A stretch of DNA of 64,000 nucleotides from Corynebacterium auriscanis (GCF_030408435.1 NZ_CP047046.1:124001-188000), one strand, 5' to 3'; counted from the stretch's first letter, positions 1-7,490 are shown. Program-made: numbers and translations. Notes: generated from the letters alone by a model not told the origin.

Positions 1-378
1 CACTCTGCCATGGCCGGGGTGCTTGACTTGGCGAACACTTTGGTGTTGGTAACTTCACCGGCGCTTGATGGTGCGCAATCAGCCTCCGCGACCTTGGACT
101 GGCTCAATCTGCATGGTTACGAGCAGCTAGCGGCGAATGCTGTGGTCGTTGTATCTGCGGCCCATCCAGGAAACGCCACCATCGATATGGAACAGCTATT
201 GGCGCATTTTCGATCCAGAACGAGGGCAGTGCATGTAATCCCATTCGACCGGCACCTTTCAGAAGGCGCAATCATCGACCTGGAACGCATCGGCAAAGAC
301 ACGCTGCGGTCTTATCACGAGCTAGCGGCAATCGTGGCGGAGGATTTCGATTCATGGCACAGGCACGCTCAGGGTTAA
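1..378 (+). CDS. C-terminus of MinD/ParA-like ATPase, EspI type (5' end outside window)
   Basis: The reading frame is open from base 1 to the TAA at 376-378, so this is the tail of a gene that starts upstream. The visible 125 residues follow the C-terminal pattern of the MinD/ParA-like P-loop ATPases found beside ESX (type VII) secretion genes in mycolata. There is a strand ending in LVTSPALDGAQSASATLDWL, then a hydrophobic strand (VVVVSAAH), a linker, and the block VIPFDRHLSEGAIIDLERI. The Walker A part is not in the window. In this family the ATPase domain is cytoplasmic and is thought to support secretion rather than chromosome partitioning. The stop overlaps the next gene by 25 bases, so the genes are probably co-transcribed. 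The ESX link rests on family resemblance and the lipoprotein neighbours; no EccC or WXG100 gene is visible. Confidence 0.6.
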   Translation, partial: HSAMAGVLDLANTLVLVTSPALDGAQSASATLDWLNLHGYEQLAANAVVVVSAAHPGNATIDMEQLLAHFRSRTRAVHVIPFDRHLSEGAIIDLERIGKDTLRSYHELAAIVAEDFDSWHRHAQG

Positions 379-1019
379 ATTTCGTAGTTGTAGCGACTGT
401 AGCCTCGCTGGTCCTTGGTACTACGGGCTGTGCTGATAGGTTGGAGCCCCCCGTACCTGAGCGGCATCCGCAGATCGAATCTATGTCCGAGTGGGCGCAA
501 ACTCGAGCTAAACCCTACGGGATTCCGCAGCGCCAGCTGGAAGCTTATGCCTATGCTGCGCACAAGGTTGGTAAGGATTCCGGTTGCGCTATCGGTTGGC
601 CGACCATTGCGGCCCTCGGATCGGTGCTCAGTAACCATGGCCGAGCACGCGGTGCGAAAGTCGCTCCCGATGGGGTCACGACGGTAAAGCTTCGCGGTCT
701 GACGGCTGCTGCCGGAGGTAAGAAACAGGTTACGGATACCGACGCTGGGGAAATCGACGGCGATTCCAAACGAGATGTGCCGGTAGGGCCGATGCAGATC
801 ATGCCTTCCCGATGGAAAGAGTCCGGCACTGCAGTGGAGCCCGGAACGATGGCAAACCCCGATAGTATCGATGACGCTGCTCTAACCACTGCCCTGATGC
901 TGTGTAATTCCGGAGATGTGAGCTCACCCGACGGCTGGGCAGAAGCGATTGCGAAAATAAACCCAAGCAAAAAGTTCCTCAAGACTGTTCACGCGAAAGC
1001 GAAAGATTACAGCCGATGA
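354..1019 (+). CDS. Lytic-transglycosylase-like lipoprotein with an apparently degenerate active site
   Basis: 221 residues. The N-terminus is a lipoprotein signal (hydrophobic VVVATVASLVLGTTGC, Cys about residue 26), so the mature protein should be anchored outside the plasma membrane. The fold resembles actinobacterial MltB/Slt-type murein transglycosylases: a helical stretch with GWPTIAALGSVLSNHGRARG (about residues 80-100), then the substrate-groove motif VGPMQIMPSRW (about 143-153), then DPDSIDDAALTTALMLC. In active enzymes the first block normally carries the catalytic Glu as ES.HG. Here that position reads LS, so catalysis may be lost or use another residue. It overlaps the upstream ATPase gene by 25 bases and shares TGATGA with the next gene, so it sits inside a tight operon. 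A role in opening peptidoglycan for a secretion apparatus is inference. Confidence 0.7.
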   Translation: MAQARSGLNFVVVATVASLVLGTTGCADRLEPPVPERHPQIESMSEWAQTRAKPYGIPQRQLEAYAYAAHKVGKDSGCAIGWPTIAALGSVLSNHGRARGAKVAPDGVTTVKLRGLTAAAGGKKQVTDTDAGEIDGDSKRDVPVGPMQIMPSRWKESGTAVEPGTMANPDSIDDAALTTALMLCNSGDVSSPDGWAEAIAKINPSKKFLKTVHAKAKDYSR

Positions 1020-1411
1020 TCGCGAAGAAACCAAGTGTGGTGTTGTCCACCGTCAAGCGCTACAAGCTGCTTGGCGCTGTAGTATTCAGTGCACTGTGTT
1101 TGGTGGGGTGCGAGGCGCCTGGATCGGCCAAACCGCAGCAGGTCGACAGTCAGGTTCCCCCGCTCGGTGTACTACCGGATCTGCCGGAAAAAGTGACGGC
1201 TAAACCTACCCCGAGGCAAACACCTACGGCGCCAGTCGCCCCGTCCCCGGTTCCCGCACCGTCTGCACCTCCAGCCGTAACTGTCACTAAATTAAGGCCA
1301 CCGCGTCCACAACCGGCTCCCCGGCGACCGGCCCCAGCGCCAGCGCCTGCGCCGAAGGATGATTCTGAGATCAGGATTCATGTCCCACCGGAGTTGCGTA
1401 ACCTGCTTTAG
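1016..1411 (+). CDS. Proline-rich lipoprotein of unknown function
   Basis: 131 residues. The start ATG overlaps the stop of the preceding transglycosylase-like gene (ATGA), which indicates translational coupling. The N-terminus has a basic stretch, a hydrophobic segment and a lipobox ending LCLVGC, so export and lipidation are likely. The rest is mostly Pro/Ala/Thr (PVAPSPVPAPSAPP and APAPAPAPK), of the sort that makes an extended, unstructured wall-spanning arm, and it ends in a short charged tail (EIRIHVPPELRNLL). There is no recognisable catalytic domain. Together with its neighbours it could be an outer-envelope accessory of a secretion or wall-remodelling complex; that is inference from context only. 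Confidence 0.65.
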   Translation: MIAKKPSVVLSTVKRYKLLGAVVFSALCLVGCEAPGSAKPQQVDSQVPPLGVLPDLPEKVTAKPTPRQTPTAPVAPSPVPAPSAPPAVTVTKLRPPRPQPAPRRPAPAPAPAPKDDSEIRIHVPPELRNLL

Positions 1412-1498
1412 CAAAACCGGCGGAAAAGCTATCCCGGATGCAGGCAAGAAATGCAGTTTCGGAATGTGCAGATAATTCATGGAAACGAGGTTTGAGCA

Positions 1499-1765
1499 AT
1501 GACGATGCCCAATGTCGAACGTCCTCAGCCGAAAACCGGTCCTAATCGGGTAGAGGTTGTTTCACCTCGTCGAAAGAAGGATCATCGCGCCACTGTTCAG
1601 GCACAAAAACTGCGTGTGTCTTTGGCAACGGAAGCAATTTCTCATGGGGAAGTCGTTCCCTCCAGTGGGAAACGCACCTACAAGGTTCTGCTTGGTTCTG
1701 CGGCCCTAGCCGCGATCATCCTCGTCATCACCATCGGAGCGGCCACTGTAATTCAGATGCTCTAG
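1499..1765 (+). CDS. Small single-pass membrane protein
   Basis: 88 residues. A purine-rich ribosome-binding site (AACGAGG, about 1484-1490) precedes the ATG; a second in-frame ATG follows two codons later. The first 60 residues are hydrophilic and basic (SPRRKKDHRATVQAQK), and the last 25 form one membrane helix (LLGSAALAAIILVITIGAAT) with almost no tail. The predicted topology is a cytoplasmic N-terminus with a C-terminal anchor. It lies 87 bases after the proline-rich lipoprotein gene, on the same strand, and may be the last gene of that operon. I do not recognise the family. Confidence 0.55.
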   Translation: MTMPNVERPQPKTGPNRVEVVSPRRKKDHRATVQAQKLRVSLATEAISHGEVVPSSGKRTYKVLLGSAALAAIILVITIGAATVIQML

Positions 1766-1799
1766 CGCCACGGTGTACAGTATCCGGGTCTCCACGCTA

Positions 1800-1838
1800 T
1801 AGACCGATCGGTATGGTTGAAATAGACCATTCGGTACG
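1800..1838. promoter_or_regulatory. Pair of McbR-like operators before the symporter
   Basis: Two sites begin TAGAC-N6-GT, at 1800-1815 (TAGACCGATCGGTATG) and 1823-1838 (TAGACCATTCGGTACG), 23 bases apart. The known operator of the sulfur regulator McbR of C. glutamicum is TAGAC-N6-GTCTA. One arm is perfect in each copy and the other is degenerate. The first site contains the perfect palindrome ACCGATCGGT. They lie about 110 bases before the symporter start, a plausible repressor position. Confidence 0.55.
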
Positions 1839-1948
1839 GAACGCGGGAATAACCCCAGCGCCACCATCGTTGCCCCGATTGGAAACGAAATGATGCCGTA
1901 CAACGGCACCCGCGGAAAACTCCCTGTAGACCCAGAAAAGAGGACACC

Positions 1949-3466
1949 ATGACCACCAGCATGAGGCCGGACCCGGACCGGCGCGTGGCGTCGGATAAAG
2001 AAAACCCCGGCGCCACCGGAACCGAGCCAGTCACCCAAACAACCACTCAAACAGCAACCCAAACAACCACTCAAACAGCAACCCAAACAACCACCCCGCC
2101 AACCGGTGAAGATCACCCCACGCCGCCGAAGCAGTCGAAGTGGTACTCCAACTTCGGCGCGCAGGTTATTGCGGGTCTGATTATCGGTTTGATCTTGGGC
2201 TTCGTTGCTCGTTCAATTGGTGCGGACGCCCCCGAGGCCGACGGCGAAGCAAGCAATTGGCTCGCGAGCCTGCTTGACGGCGTGGGTAGCGCATACGTCC
2301 AACTGCTCAAGGTGATGATCCCGCCACTTGTCATCACGGCTGTGATTACGAGTGTTGCTAACCTACGTAAGGTTGCGAATGCGGCACGCTTGGCGGCTTC
2401 CACCCTGTGGTGGTTCGCGATCACCGCTTTCTTCTCGGTATTGACCGGCATCGTTGTGGCACTGGTGATGCGCCCCGGTGTGGGCACTTCTATCAGTGCC
2501 GACGCCGCGAAGGAGCCCTCCACCCAGGGCAGCTGGTTGGGCTTTATCCAGTCTGTCGTCCCCAGCAACATCATGGGATTGGGTGCCAAGGTGTCCGAGA
2601 CGGCCTCGGGCGCCCTCGGAGTGTCGTTGAGCTTCAATGTGCTGCAGTTGCTGGTGATCTCTATCGCCATTGGTGTGGCAGCCGTGCAGACTGGCGAGAA
2701 GGCAGAGCCGTTCCTCGGCTTCATGGAGTCCTTGTTGAGCATCGTGCAGAAGGTCCTGTGGTGGATCATCCGCCTGGCACCCATCGGCACCGCGGCGTTG
2801 ATTGGCACGGCTGTAGCTACCTACGGCTGGGGCGCGCTGGGCGCGTTGGGTAAGTTCGTACTGGCCATCTACGTGGGCCTCGCCATCGTTGCCTTGGTGA
2901 TTTACCCCACCGTCCTGGCGCTCAATGGCATCTCCCCGCGTGAGTTCTACCGTCGCGTGTGGCCAGTAATGTCGCTCGGTTTCGTCACCCGTTCGTCCAT
3001 GGGCGTGATGCCCGTGACCGAGCAGATTACTGAGCGCAATATGGGCGTGGCCCGCGAGTACGCATCCTTTGCCATCCCGCTGGGCGCCACCACCAAGATG
3101 GACGGTTGCGCCGCGGTTTATCCTGCCGTGGCCGCCATATTCGTGGCTCAGTTCTACGGGATTGACCTGCACTTGCAGCACTACCTGCTGATCGTGCTGG
3201 TCTCTGTGTTAGGGTCTGCAGCTACTGCCGGTACCACGGGCGCGACAGTTATGTTGACGCTGACCTTGTCCACCCTGGGCCTGCCATTAGCAGGTGTTGG
3301 TCTGCTGCTGGCTATCGAGCCGATTGTCGATATGGGCCGCACCGCAGTGAATGTTACGGGACAGTCGCTTTCTGCCCTCGTGGTAGCGAAGCGCTCCGGC
3401 ATCTGGGACCGTGAGGTTTGGGACGATGCGGAGCGTAGGGGCTTTGATTTGGCTGCAGCGAAGTAG
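1949..3466 (+). CDS. DAACS-family sodium or proton symporter, probably for cystine or a related amino acid
   Basis: 505 residues, with an AAAAGAGG ribosome-binding site just upstream. A 60-residue hydrophilic N-terminus carries Thr/Gln repeats. It is followed by the DAACS fold: about eight membrane helices, the tip motif PLGATTKMDGCAAVYPA (about residue 378) and the late substrate/cation motif DMGRTAVNVTGQSLSALVVA. The family imports dicarboxylates or amino acids with Na+ or H+. Glutamate and dicarboxylate carriers normally have NMDGTA at the tip. The GCA..YPA seen here is closer to TcyP-type cystine carriers. McbR-like sites upstream and metB downstream point the same way. Assignment to the family is firm; the cystine substrate is inference. 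Confidence 0.88.
   Translation: MTTSMRPDPDRRVASDKENPGATGTEPVTQTTTQTATQTTTQTATQTTTPPTGEDHPTPPKQSKWYSNFGAQVIAGLIIGLILGFVARSIGADAPEADGEASNWLASLLDGVGSAYVQLLKVMIPPLVITAVITSVANLRKVANAARLAASTLWWFAITAFFSVLTGIVVALVMRPGVGTSISADAAKEPSTQGSWLGFIQSVVPSNIMGLGAKVSETASGALGVSLSFNVLQLLVISIAIGVAAVQTGEKAEPFLGFMESLLSIVQKVLWWIIRLAPIGTAALIGTAVATYGWGALGALGKFVLAIYVGLAIVALVIYPTVLALNGISPREFYRRVWPVMSLGFVTRSSMGVMPVTEQITERNMGVAREYASFAIPLGATTKMDGCAAVYPAVAAIFVAQFYGIDLHLQHYLLIVLVSVLGSAATAGTTGATVMLTLTLSTLGLPLAGVGLLLAIEPIVDMGRTAVNVTGQSLSALVVAKRSGIWDREVWDDAERRGFDLAAAK
2033..2094 (+). repeat. 24-bp in-frame tandem repeat in the symporter N-terminus
   Basis: Units at 2033-2056, 2057-2080 and a partial one at 2081-2094 are identical where they overlap. 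They encode repeats of T-Q-T-T-T-Q-T-A in the cytoplasmic leader. Perfect identity suggests recent or ongoing copy-number change. Confidence 0.9.
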
Positions 3467-3544
3467 GCCTGTCCCTCCGCTCGCAGTATGGGGGCGCGAA
3501 GGCTGCAGCCGGGTTAGCGCCGGGAAACCGGGCAGGGGTCGGGG

Positions 3545-4558
3545 CTAATTAACTCCGTAGGAATCCAGAATCTTCTGCGGGGTTCCGTCCTTCGGGTAGT
3601 TCAGCTCCATGACCACACCACGTGCAGGGTTGATGACCAACAATCCCTTTTCTAAGCTGCTCTTGCCGTAGGCAATGAAGCTGTCATTGGAATCCTTGAC
3701 GATGTGGAAGTTCTTGACCTTAGCTGCCTTAATCCTGTTACTGGCGTAAGACTTGCTGGTCAGGTAAGTCACGCTGCTATATGGGCTGGGGGAGCTTTTG
3801 CCCATGCTGCAACGCGTGCCTTCGGCGTTACCGTCGGAAACCCTGCCGCCGCGGCCGTAGTGGTAGATCTCGAAGGAGCCGTTACGGCAGTTTTGAACCA
3901 TGGTGGAAGTATCAAACGGTAGACCAGAGCGGTATTGGGCTGGCAATGTATCGTCCCCGCCCCACTTCTTTGGATCGTTTGGAGCCGCAGCTACCGAAGG
4001 ATCAGTGGAACTGGACGGTGTGCTTTCAGAAGCTGAGTTCTCGCTAGACTCCTCGCTGGCAGAGCTGGCAGAGCTGGCAGAGCTGGCAGAGCTGGATTCA
4101 GCGGCCCCAGATGATGGGTTGTCGGAAGGTGGCGCTTCTGAGGAAGAGGAGCTGCTGGCTGCCTTGTTATCGGTTTCGGCATCGTCCTTATTTGCGAACA
4201 GGAAGTACGCGCCCACTGCCAGGATGACCGCCAGTAATATTCCCAAGATGATGGGCAAGGCCTTGTCGCCACCTCCGCTGTTTCCACCGTGGTGGCTTGA
4301 CGGAATGTGCCCATTGCCGTCGGGTTGGTTGGAAACAAAGTACGGGTTGCCCAACCCATTGTTCTGCCCAAAGCCGTGCCCGGGCTGTGGTGGCTGGCCG
4401 GAACCAGCTTGACCACCGTGGCCGGGGTTGCCTTGAGCCCCGAAAACATGGGTCTGGTCGTTGTTTGGATTGTGGCCGCCGGGAACGTTACCGGCGGAGT
4501 AGTTGCCCGAGTTGTGTGGGCCATGTGGATTGCTTCCATAGGGATTCTGGTTGTTCAT
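3545..4558 (-). CDS. Membrane-anchored protein with disordered arms and extracytoplasmic C-terminal domain
   Basis: 337 residues from the ATG at 4558 (MNNQNPYGSN), chosen because AGAGGGA lies just upstream and the longer frame adds an unlikely leader. Residues 1-115 are Asn/Gly/His/Pro-rich and probably disordered. One membrane helix follows (ALPIILGILLAVILAVGAYF). Then comes a Ser/Ala/Glu-rich linker containing a 9-bp DNA repeat, and a C-terminal domain of about 140 residues with two cysteines (CRNGSFEIYHYG and TRCSMGK) that could form a disulfide outside the cell. The layout is common among corynebacterial envelope proteins of unknown function. It is divergent from metB, sharing a 330-base promoter region. 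Confidence 0.75.
   Translation of the reverse strand: MNNQNPYGSNPHGPHNSGNYSAGNVPGGHNPNNDQTHVFGAQGNPGHGGQAGSGQPPQPGHGFGQNNGLGNPYFVSNQPDGNGHIPSSHHGGNSGGGDKALPIILGILLAVILAVGAYFLFANKDDAETDNKAASSSSSSEAPPSDNPSSGAAESSSASSASSASSASEESSENSASESTPSSSTDPSVAAAPNDPKKWGGDDTLPAQYRSGLPFDTSTMVQNCRNGSFEIYHYGRGGRVSDGNAEGTRCSMGKSSPSPYSSVTYLTSKSYASNRIKAAKVKNFHIVKDSNDSFIAYGKSSLEKGLLVINPARGVVMELNYPKDGTPQKILDSYGVN
4055..4095 (-). repeat. 9-bp tandem repeat in a Ser/Ala linker
   Basis: Four and a half copies of GCTGGCAGA (plus-strand reading) encode Ser-Ser-Ala / Ser-Ala-Ser steps of the flexible linker in the membrane-anchored protein. A multiple of three keeps the frame if copy number changes. Confidence 0.9.
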
Positions 4559-4819
4559 CGGGTTTTCCCTCTCACGTCGTTGTGTAGTTGGACTGTCCTG
4601 TTCCTGGACTTTGGTTAGGTGTCTGTACGTTGCCCAAACGTTCCCGTGGGATCGCAAAATTTTTTGTGCTCCGCCGATCGGGGGCGCTCCCGCACGGTGG
4701 TTGGTGAGGGGTCGATCCAAACCGGAATAGCTGATCTGATGATATGACCAGATGTGCAGCTAACGCGGGGTGAGCACAAAGAATTTACTTTCCGTTAACT
4801 TAAGACTGGTGTGCAAAAA

Positions 4820-4859
4820 TGAACAGCTTGGTCTATTCTGTTGTGAACCGCTCGGTCTA
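4820..4859. promoter_or_regulatory. Pair of McbR-like operators before metB
   Basis: TGAAC-N6-GTCTA occurs twice, at 4820-4835 and 4844-4859, spaced 24 bases. Each has one perfect GTCTA arm of the C. glutamicum McbR operator (TAGAC-N6-GTCTA) and one degenerate arm. Spacing and orientation mirror the pair before the symporter. The second site ends 29 bases before the metB start, so binding would block transcription or initiation. Confidence 0.6.
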
Positions 4860-4888
4860 CAGTTGCAACGATTTTCCAAGGAGAACCC

Positions 4889-6055
4889 ATGAGTCACCAG
4901 CACCAATCAGGTTTTGATACCAGCGCCATCCACGCGGGATACGAACCAGATGGCCACATGGGATCCATCAATGTACCTATTTATGCCTCCACAACTTTCG
5001 CGCAAAACGCTCCGAACGATCTGCGGGGTGGGTTCGAATACGGGCGCGTAGCCAATCCGACCGTCACGTCCTTGGCTAATACCATCGCAGCGCTGGAAGG
5101 CGCCAGCCATGGCAAAGTTTTCGCTTCCGGCATGGCGGCGACCGATCTTTTGCTGCGTGCCATTTTGCGCCCAGGTGATCACTTGGTGATGGGCCACGAT
5201 GCTTACGGTGGAACCTACCGCCTGATCAGCACTGTGTTTGTGGAATGGGGCGTGGAGTTTTCGGTTGTCGATACCACCAAGCCCGATGAGGTTGCCGCCG
5301 CCTTGCAGCCCAATACCAAGCTGGTGTGGTTGGAGACCCCCACCAATCCGCTGCTGGCCGTCACCGATATCTCGGCCGTCGCCGGTGTTGTTCGTGCGCA
5401 CGAATCCACTCCGCGTCTGATCGTGGACAATACCTTCGCCTCCCCATACCTCCAGCGGCCTTTGGACTTGGGAGCGGACGTAGTTCTTTACTCTACGACC
5501 AAGTACTTCGGTGGACACTCGGATGTCATTGGTGGCGCCGTGGTCTCCAACGATGCACAGCTGGACGAGGCACTTGACTTCCTGCTCGGTGGGGTTGGGC
5601 CCACTGCTTCACCATTCGACGCCTACCTGGTCGCCCGCGGCATAAAGACCCTTGGGGTGCGGATGGATCGGCACTGTTCGAACGCGCAGACCGTGGCGGA
5701 GTTTTTAGAGCAACGCCCTGAGGTGACTGAAGTCCTGTATCCCGGCCTGAAGTCCCACCCAGGCCACGAGGTGGCTGCACGTCAGGGCACGGGCAAGGGC
5801 TTTGGGGGAATGATTTCTCTCCGATTCGGCTCGGAGGAAAAGGCGCTGGCATTCTGCCAGGCCACAAGGCTCATCTGTCTGGCCGAATCCCTCGGTGGCG
5901 TGGAAAGCCTGCTGGAGCATCCCCCCACTATGACGCACCAATCGGTCGCGGGTTCTCAGCTGGAGGTGCCCCGCGACTTGGTGCGAATCTCCGTCGGCAT
6001 TGAAAACGTGGAGGACCTCCTGGCGGATGTGGAGCAGGCCCTAGAGCGGATTTAG
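4889..6055 (+). CDS. metB: Cystathionine gamma-synthase
   Basis: 388 residues, the usual length for MetB, with AAGGAG eight bases before the ATG. The Cys/Met-metabolism PLP family is clear: FDTSAIHAG at the N-terminus, cofactor contacts around EYGRVANPTV and SGMAAT, the Asp contact VDNTFASPYLQRPL, and the Schiff-base lysine in YSTTKYFGGHSDV (about residue 208). It joins O-acetyl- or O-succinyl-homoserine to cysteine to give cystathionine, in the cytoplasm, as part of trans-sulfuration to methionine. MetC/CGL-type lyases share the fold; sequence style and McbR-like sites favour MetB. The last codons (Leu-Glu-Arg-Ile-stop) are the first unit of a 15-bp array that continues past the gene. Confidence 0.88.
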   Translation: MSHQHQSGFDTSAIHAGYEPDGHMGSINVPIYASTTFAQNAPNDLRGGFEYGRVANPTVTSLANTIAALEGASHGKVFASGMAATDLLLRAILRPGDHLVMGHDAYGGTYRLISTVFVEWGVEFSVVDTTKPDEVAAALQPNTKLVWLETPTNPLLAVTDISAVAGVVRAHESTPRLIVDNTFASPYLQRPLDLGADVVLYSTTKYFGGHSDVIGGAVVSNDAQLDEALDFLLGGVGPTASPFDAYLVARGIKTLGVRMDRHCSNAQTVAEFLEQRPEVTEVLYPGLKSHPGHEVAARQGTGKGFGGMISLRFGSEEKALAFCQATRLICLAESLGGVESLLEHPPTMTHQSVAGSQLEVPRDLVRISVGIENVEDLLADVEQALERI

Positions 6056-6190
6056 CTGGAGCGGACCCAACTGGAACGCATCTAATTGGAGCGGGCTCAC
6101 CTGGGCTGGATCTGACTGGAACGCATCTAATTGGAGCGAGCTTAACTGGGCCGGATCTCATTCGCGCAGACCCAACTGGAGCGAACTCAA
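6041..6190 (+). repeat. 15-bp tandem array founded on the metB 3' end
   Basis: Ten uninterrupted 15-bp units. The first (6041-6055, CTAGAGCGGATTTAG) is the last four codons and stop of metB. Units at 6071, 6086, 6116 and 6131 still read Leu-Glu-Arg-(Ile/Ala)-stop or His in the same frame. Units at 6071-6085 and 6116-6130 are identical. Later units are more diverged. The array runs to the shared terminator hairpin. Confidence 0.9.
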
Positions 6191-6213
6191 CTCCTCGCGC
6201 GCGGTGGGTCGCC

Positions 6214-6242
6214 GCAGCAAACCCCGCAAGGGGGCTTGCTGC
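6214..6242. terminator. Bidirectional hairpin between metB and the EXLDI gene
   Basis: Inverted repeat GCAGCAA...TTGCTGC with an inner CCCC/GGGG pairing and GCAA loop lies between two convergent genes. There is no long T-tract on either side, so termination strength is uncertain. Confidence 0.55.
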
Positions 6243-6249
6243 GCTGACA

Positions 6250-7251
6250 TTAGATATCCAGGTACTCGGTTTCTGGGTTATCCAGTGCCCGCTCGGTAGC
6301 TGCGATGAATGGTGCGGGGACCGTTTTAGTTCGGCGGAAGGCGGCTTCCTGCAGCTTTTCAAGATCCGCGAATACCTCTAACTCGTGGTACGCGGCTAGC
6401 TCATCGCGAATGATGGAAGCGTGGGTTCCCCCCTCCGGCGCTGCTTCGGAGCCCTCTGTGTGCACGTGGAGGGAGTTGCCGGAACCATCAGCGCTTCCCG
6501 CCGTCTCCGTCGCCGCGGAATCCGCGCGGTGATCGACCACCTCTCCGAAGCCCTTGCGGGATTCCTTGTCCGAATTTTCCATGGAACCGTCGTTGGACTT
6601 ATCGCCAGGCGCCACACTGCCGTCCCCGCGGAACGACCGGCCGCGATCGTTGGTGCCATTCACCAGGTCGCTGATGATCCGGTTAGCGCTATTCGCCAAA
6701 TAGCTGAGGTCCACATCGACTTGTGGGCGGTAGGGGCTGCGCCCATCGCGACCGGTGGCTTTGTCGAAGGAGCGGAAGGCTAGGTCGATGAGGTCATTGG
6801 GGAACAGGTCCGTGCCCCGTGTGCCCCCAGCGGAAGGTGAGGTGGGGGAGCCCGAGGGGGCGTCGTTACCCCACGAGCCGGCAGCCTTACGGCCAGCATT
6901 CGGCCCCGCCGTGCCCGCACCGCGTGCCACGGCCACGAAATCGGGGTGTTCGGACCGGACTACTGCCAGGTTGCCCTTGGGGGTGAGGTAGCTGGTCCAT
7001 TCGATCCGCCGGCCGTCGTGGGATTGGGACAGGCGGGCTAGCTGGTGGCCGTGGAAGACCTTTCTTGTTTCGACGCCATCGGTGCGATCGACCACGTGAA
7101 CCTCATGGAACCCGCGCTCTGCTACATCGTTATGCCGCAGGTATAGCTTCAACCCCTCGACGACAGCAGGAGAGAGGCCACCTGCGAGCTCTGCTGCGCG
7201 GTCTGCGAGGGGCAGGTCGCTATCGGAAATGTAAATGGTCTTGTTAGGCAT
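6250..7251 (-). CDS. EXLDI-family protein
   Basis: 333 residues from the ATG at 7251 (MPNKTIYISDSDLP). The protein ends in EYLDI, the hallmark of the EXLDI family, actinobacterial cytoplasmic proteins of unknown function often placed by transcription regulators. Residues 1-50 resemble a small ribbon-helix-helix or YlxR-like DNA-associated start (IYISDSDLPLADRAAEL.....VVEGLKLYL). Next is a beta-rich segment (TRKVFHGHQLARLSQ...WTSYLTPKGNLAVVRS). The middle 150 residues are Gly/Ser/Asp-rich and poorly conserved in appearance. The C-terminus (HELEVFADLEKLQEAAFRR....PFIAATERALDNPETEYLDI) is helical. The family is typically shorter, so the linker is an expansion. An inverted repeat covers its start codon. 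Confidence 0.75.
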   Translation of the reverse strand: MPNKTIYISDSDLPLADRAAELAGGLSPAVVEGLKLYLRHNDVAERGFHEVHVVDRTDGVETRKVFHGHQLARLSQSHDGRRIEWTSYLTPKGNLAVVRSEHPDFVAVARGAGTAGPNAGRKAAGSWGNDAPSGSPTSPSAGGTRGTDLFPNDLIDLAFRSFDKATGRDGRSPYRPQVDVDLSYLANSANRIISDLVNGTNDRGRSFRGDGSVAPGDKSNDGSMENSDKESRKGFGEVVDHRADSAATETAGSADGSGNSLHVHTEGSEAAPEGGTHASIIRDELAAYHELEVFADLEKLQEAAFRRTKTVPAPFIAATERALDNPETEYLDI

Positions 7252-7264
7252 ACGTACAAGTATG
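7249..7264. promoter_or_regulatory. Inverted repeat over the EXLDI start codon
   Basis: CATAC-N6-GTATG, perfect five-base arms, overlaps the start codon of the minus-strand EXLDI gene. It may be an operator for autoregulation or a neighbouring regulator; this is inference from position and symmetry. Confidence 0.4.
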
Positions 7265-7325
7265 CGTAGAAGTGGGATGGGTGGCAAGGGGGGAGCGAAA
7301 TAATTTCGGCCCGGCGGGCTGGGGG

Positions 7326-7490
7326 TGAGCGGGTGGAGGAGCAGGGCGCCGAAAGAATTGGGTGACCGGCCCGGCGGGTCCCGTGAGCGGGTGGAAGAGC
7401 AGAGCGCCGAAAGAATTGGGTGAACGGCCCAGCGGGCTGGAGTTGAACGGCCCAGCGGGCTGGAGTTGAACGGCCCAATAGGCTGGGGGT
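7326..7490. repeat. Degenerate tandem repeats between EXLDI and SDR genes
   Basis: A unit of about 58 bp (TGAGCGGGTGGA...GGCCCGGCGGGTCCCG) starts at 7326 and recurs at 7384 with few changes. It is followed by two shorter copies of its end (TGAACGGCCCAGCGGGCTGG at 7444, and a variant at 7467). No credible coding frame covers the region. Confidence 0.85.

Noticed and set aside
3467..3544. 3'-end echo after the symporter gene
   Set aside because: GGCTGCAGC recurs near 3502, but the match is only nine bases plus scattered identity, too weak to count with the four clear cases.
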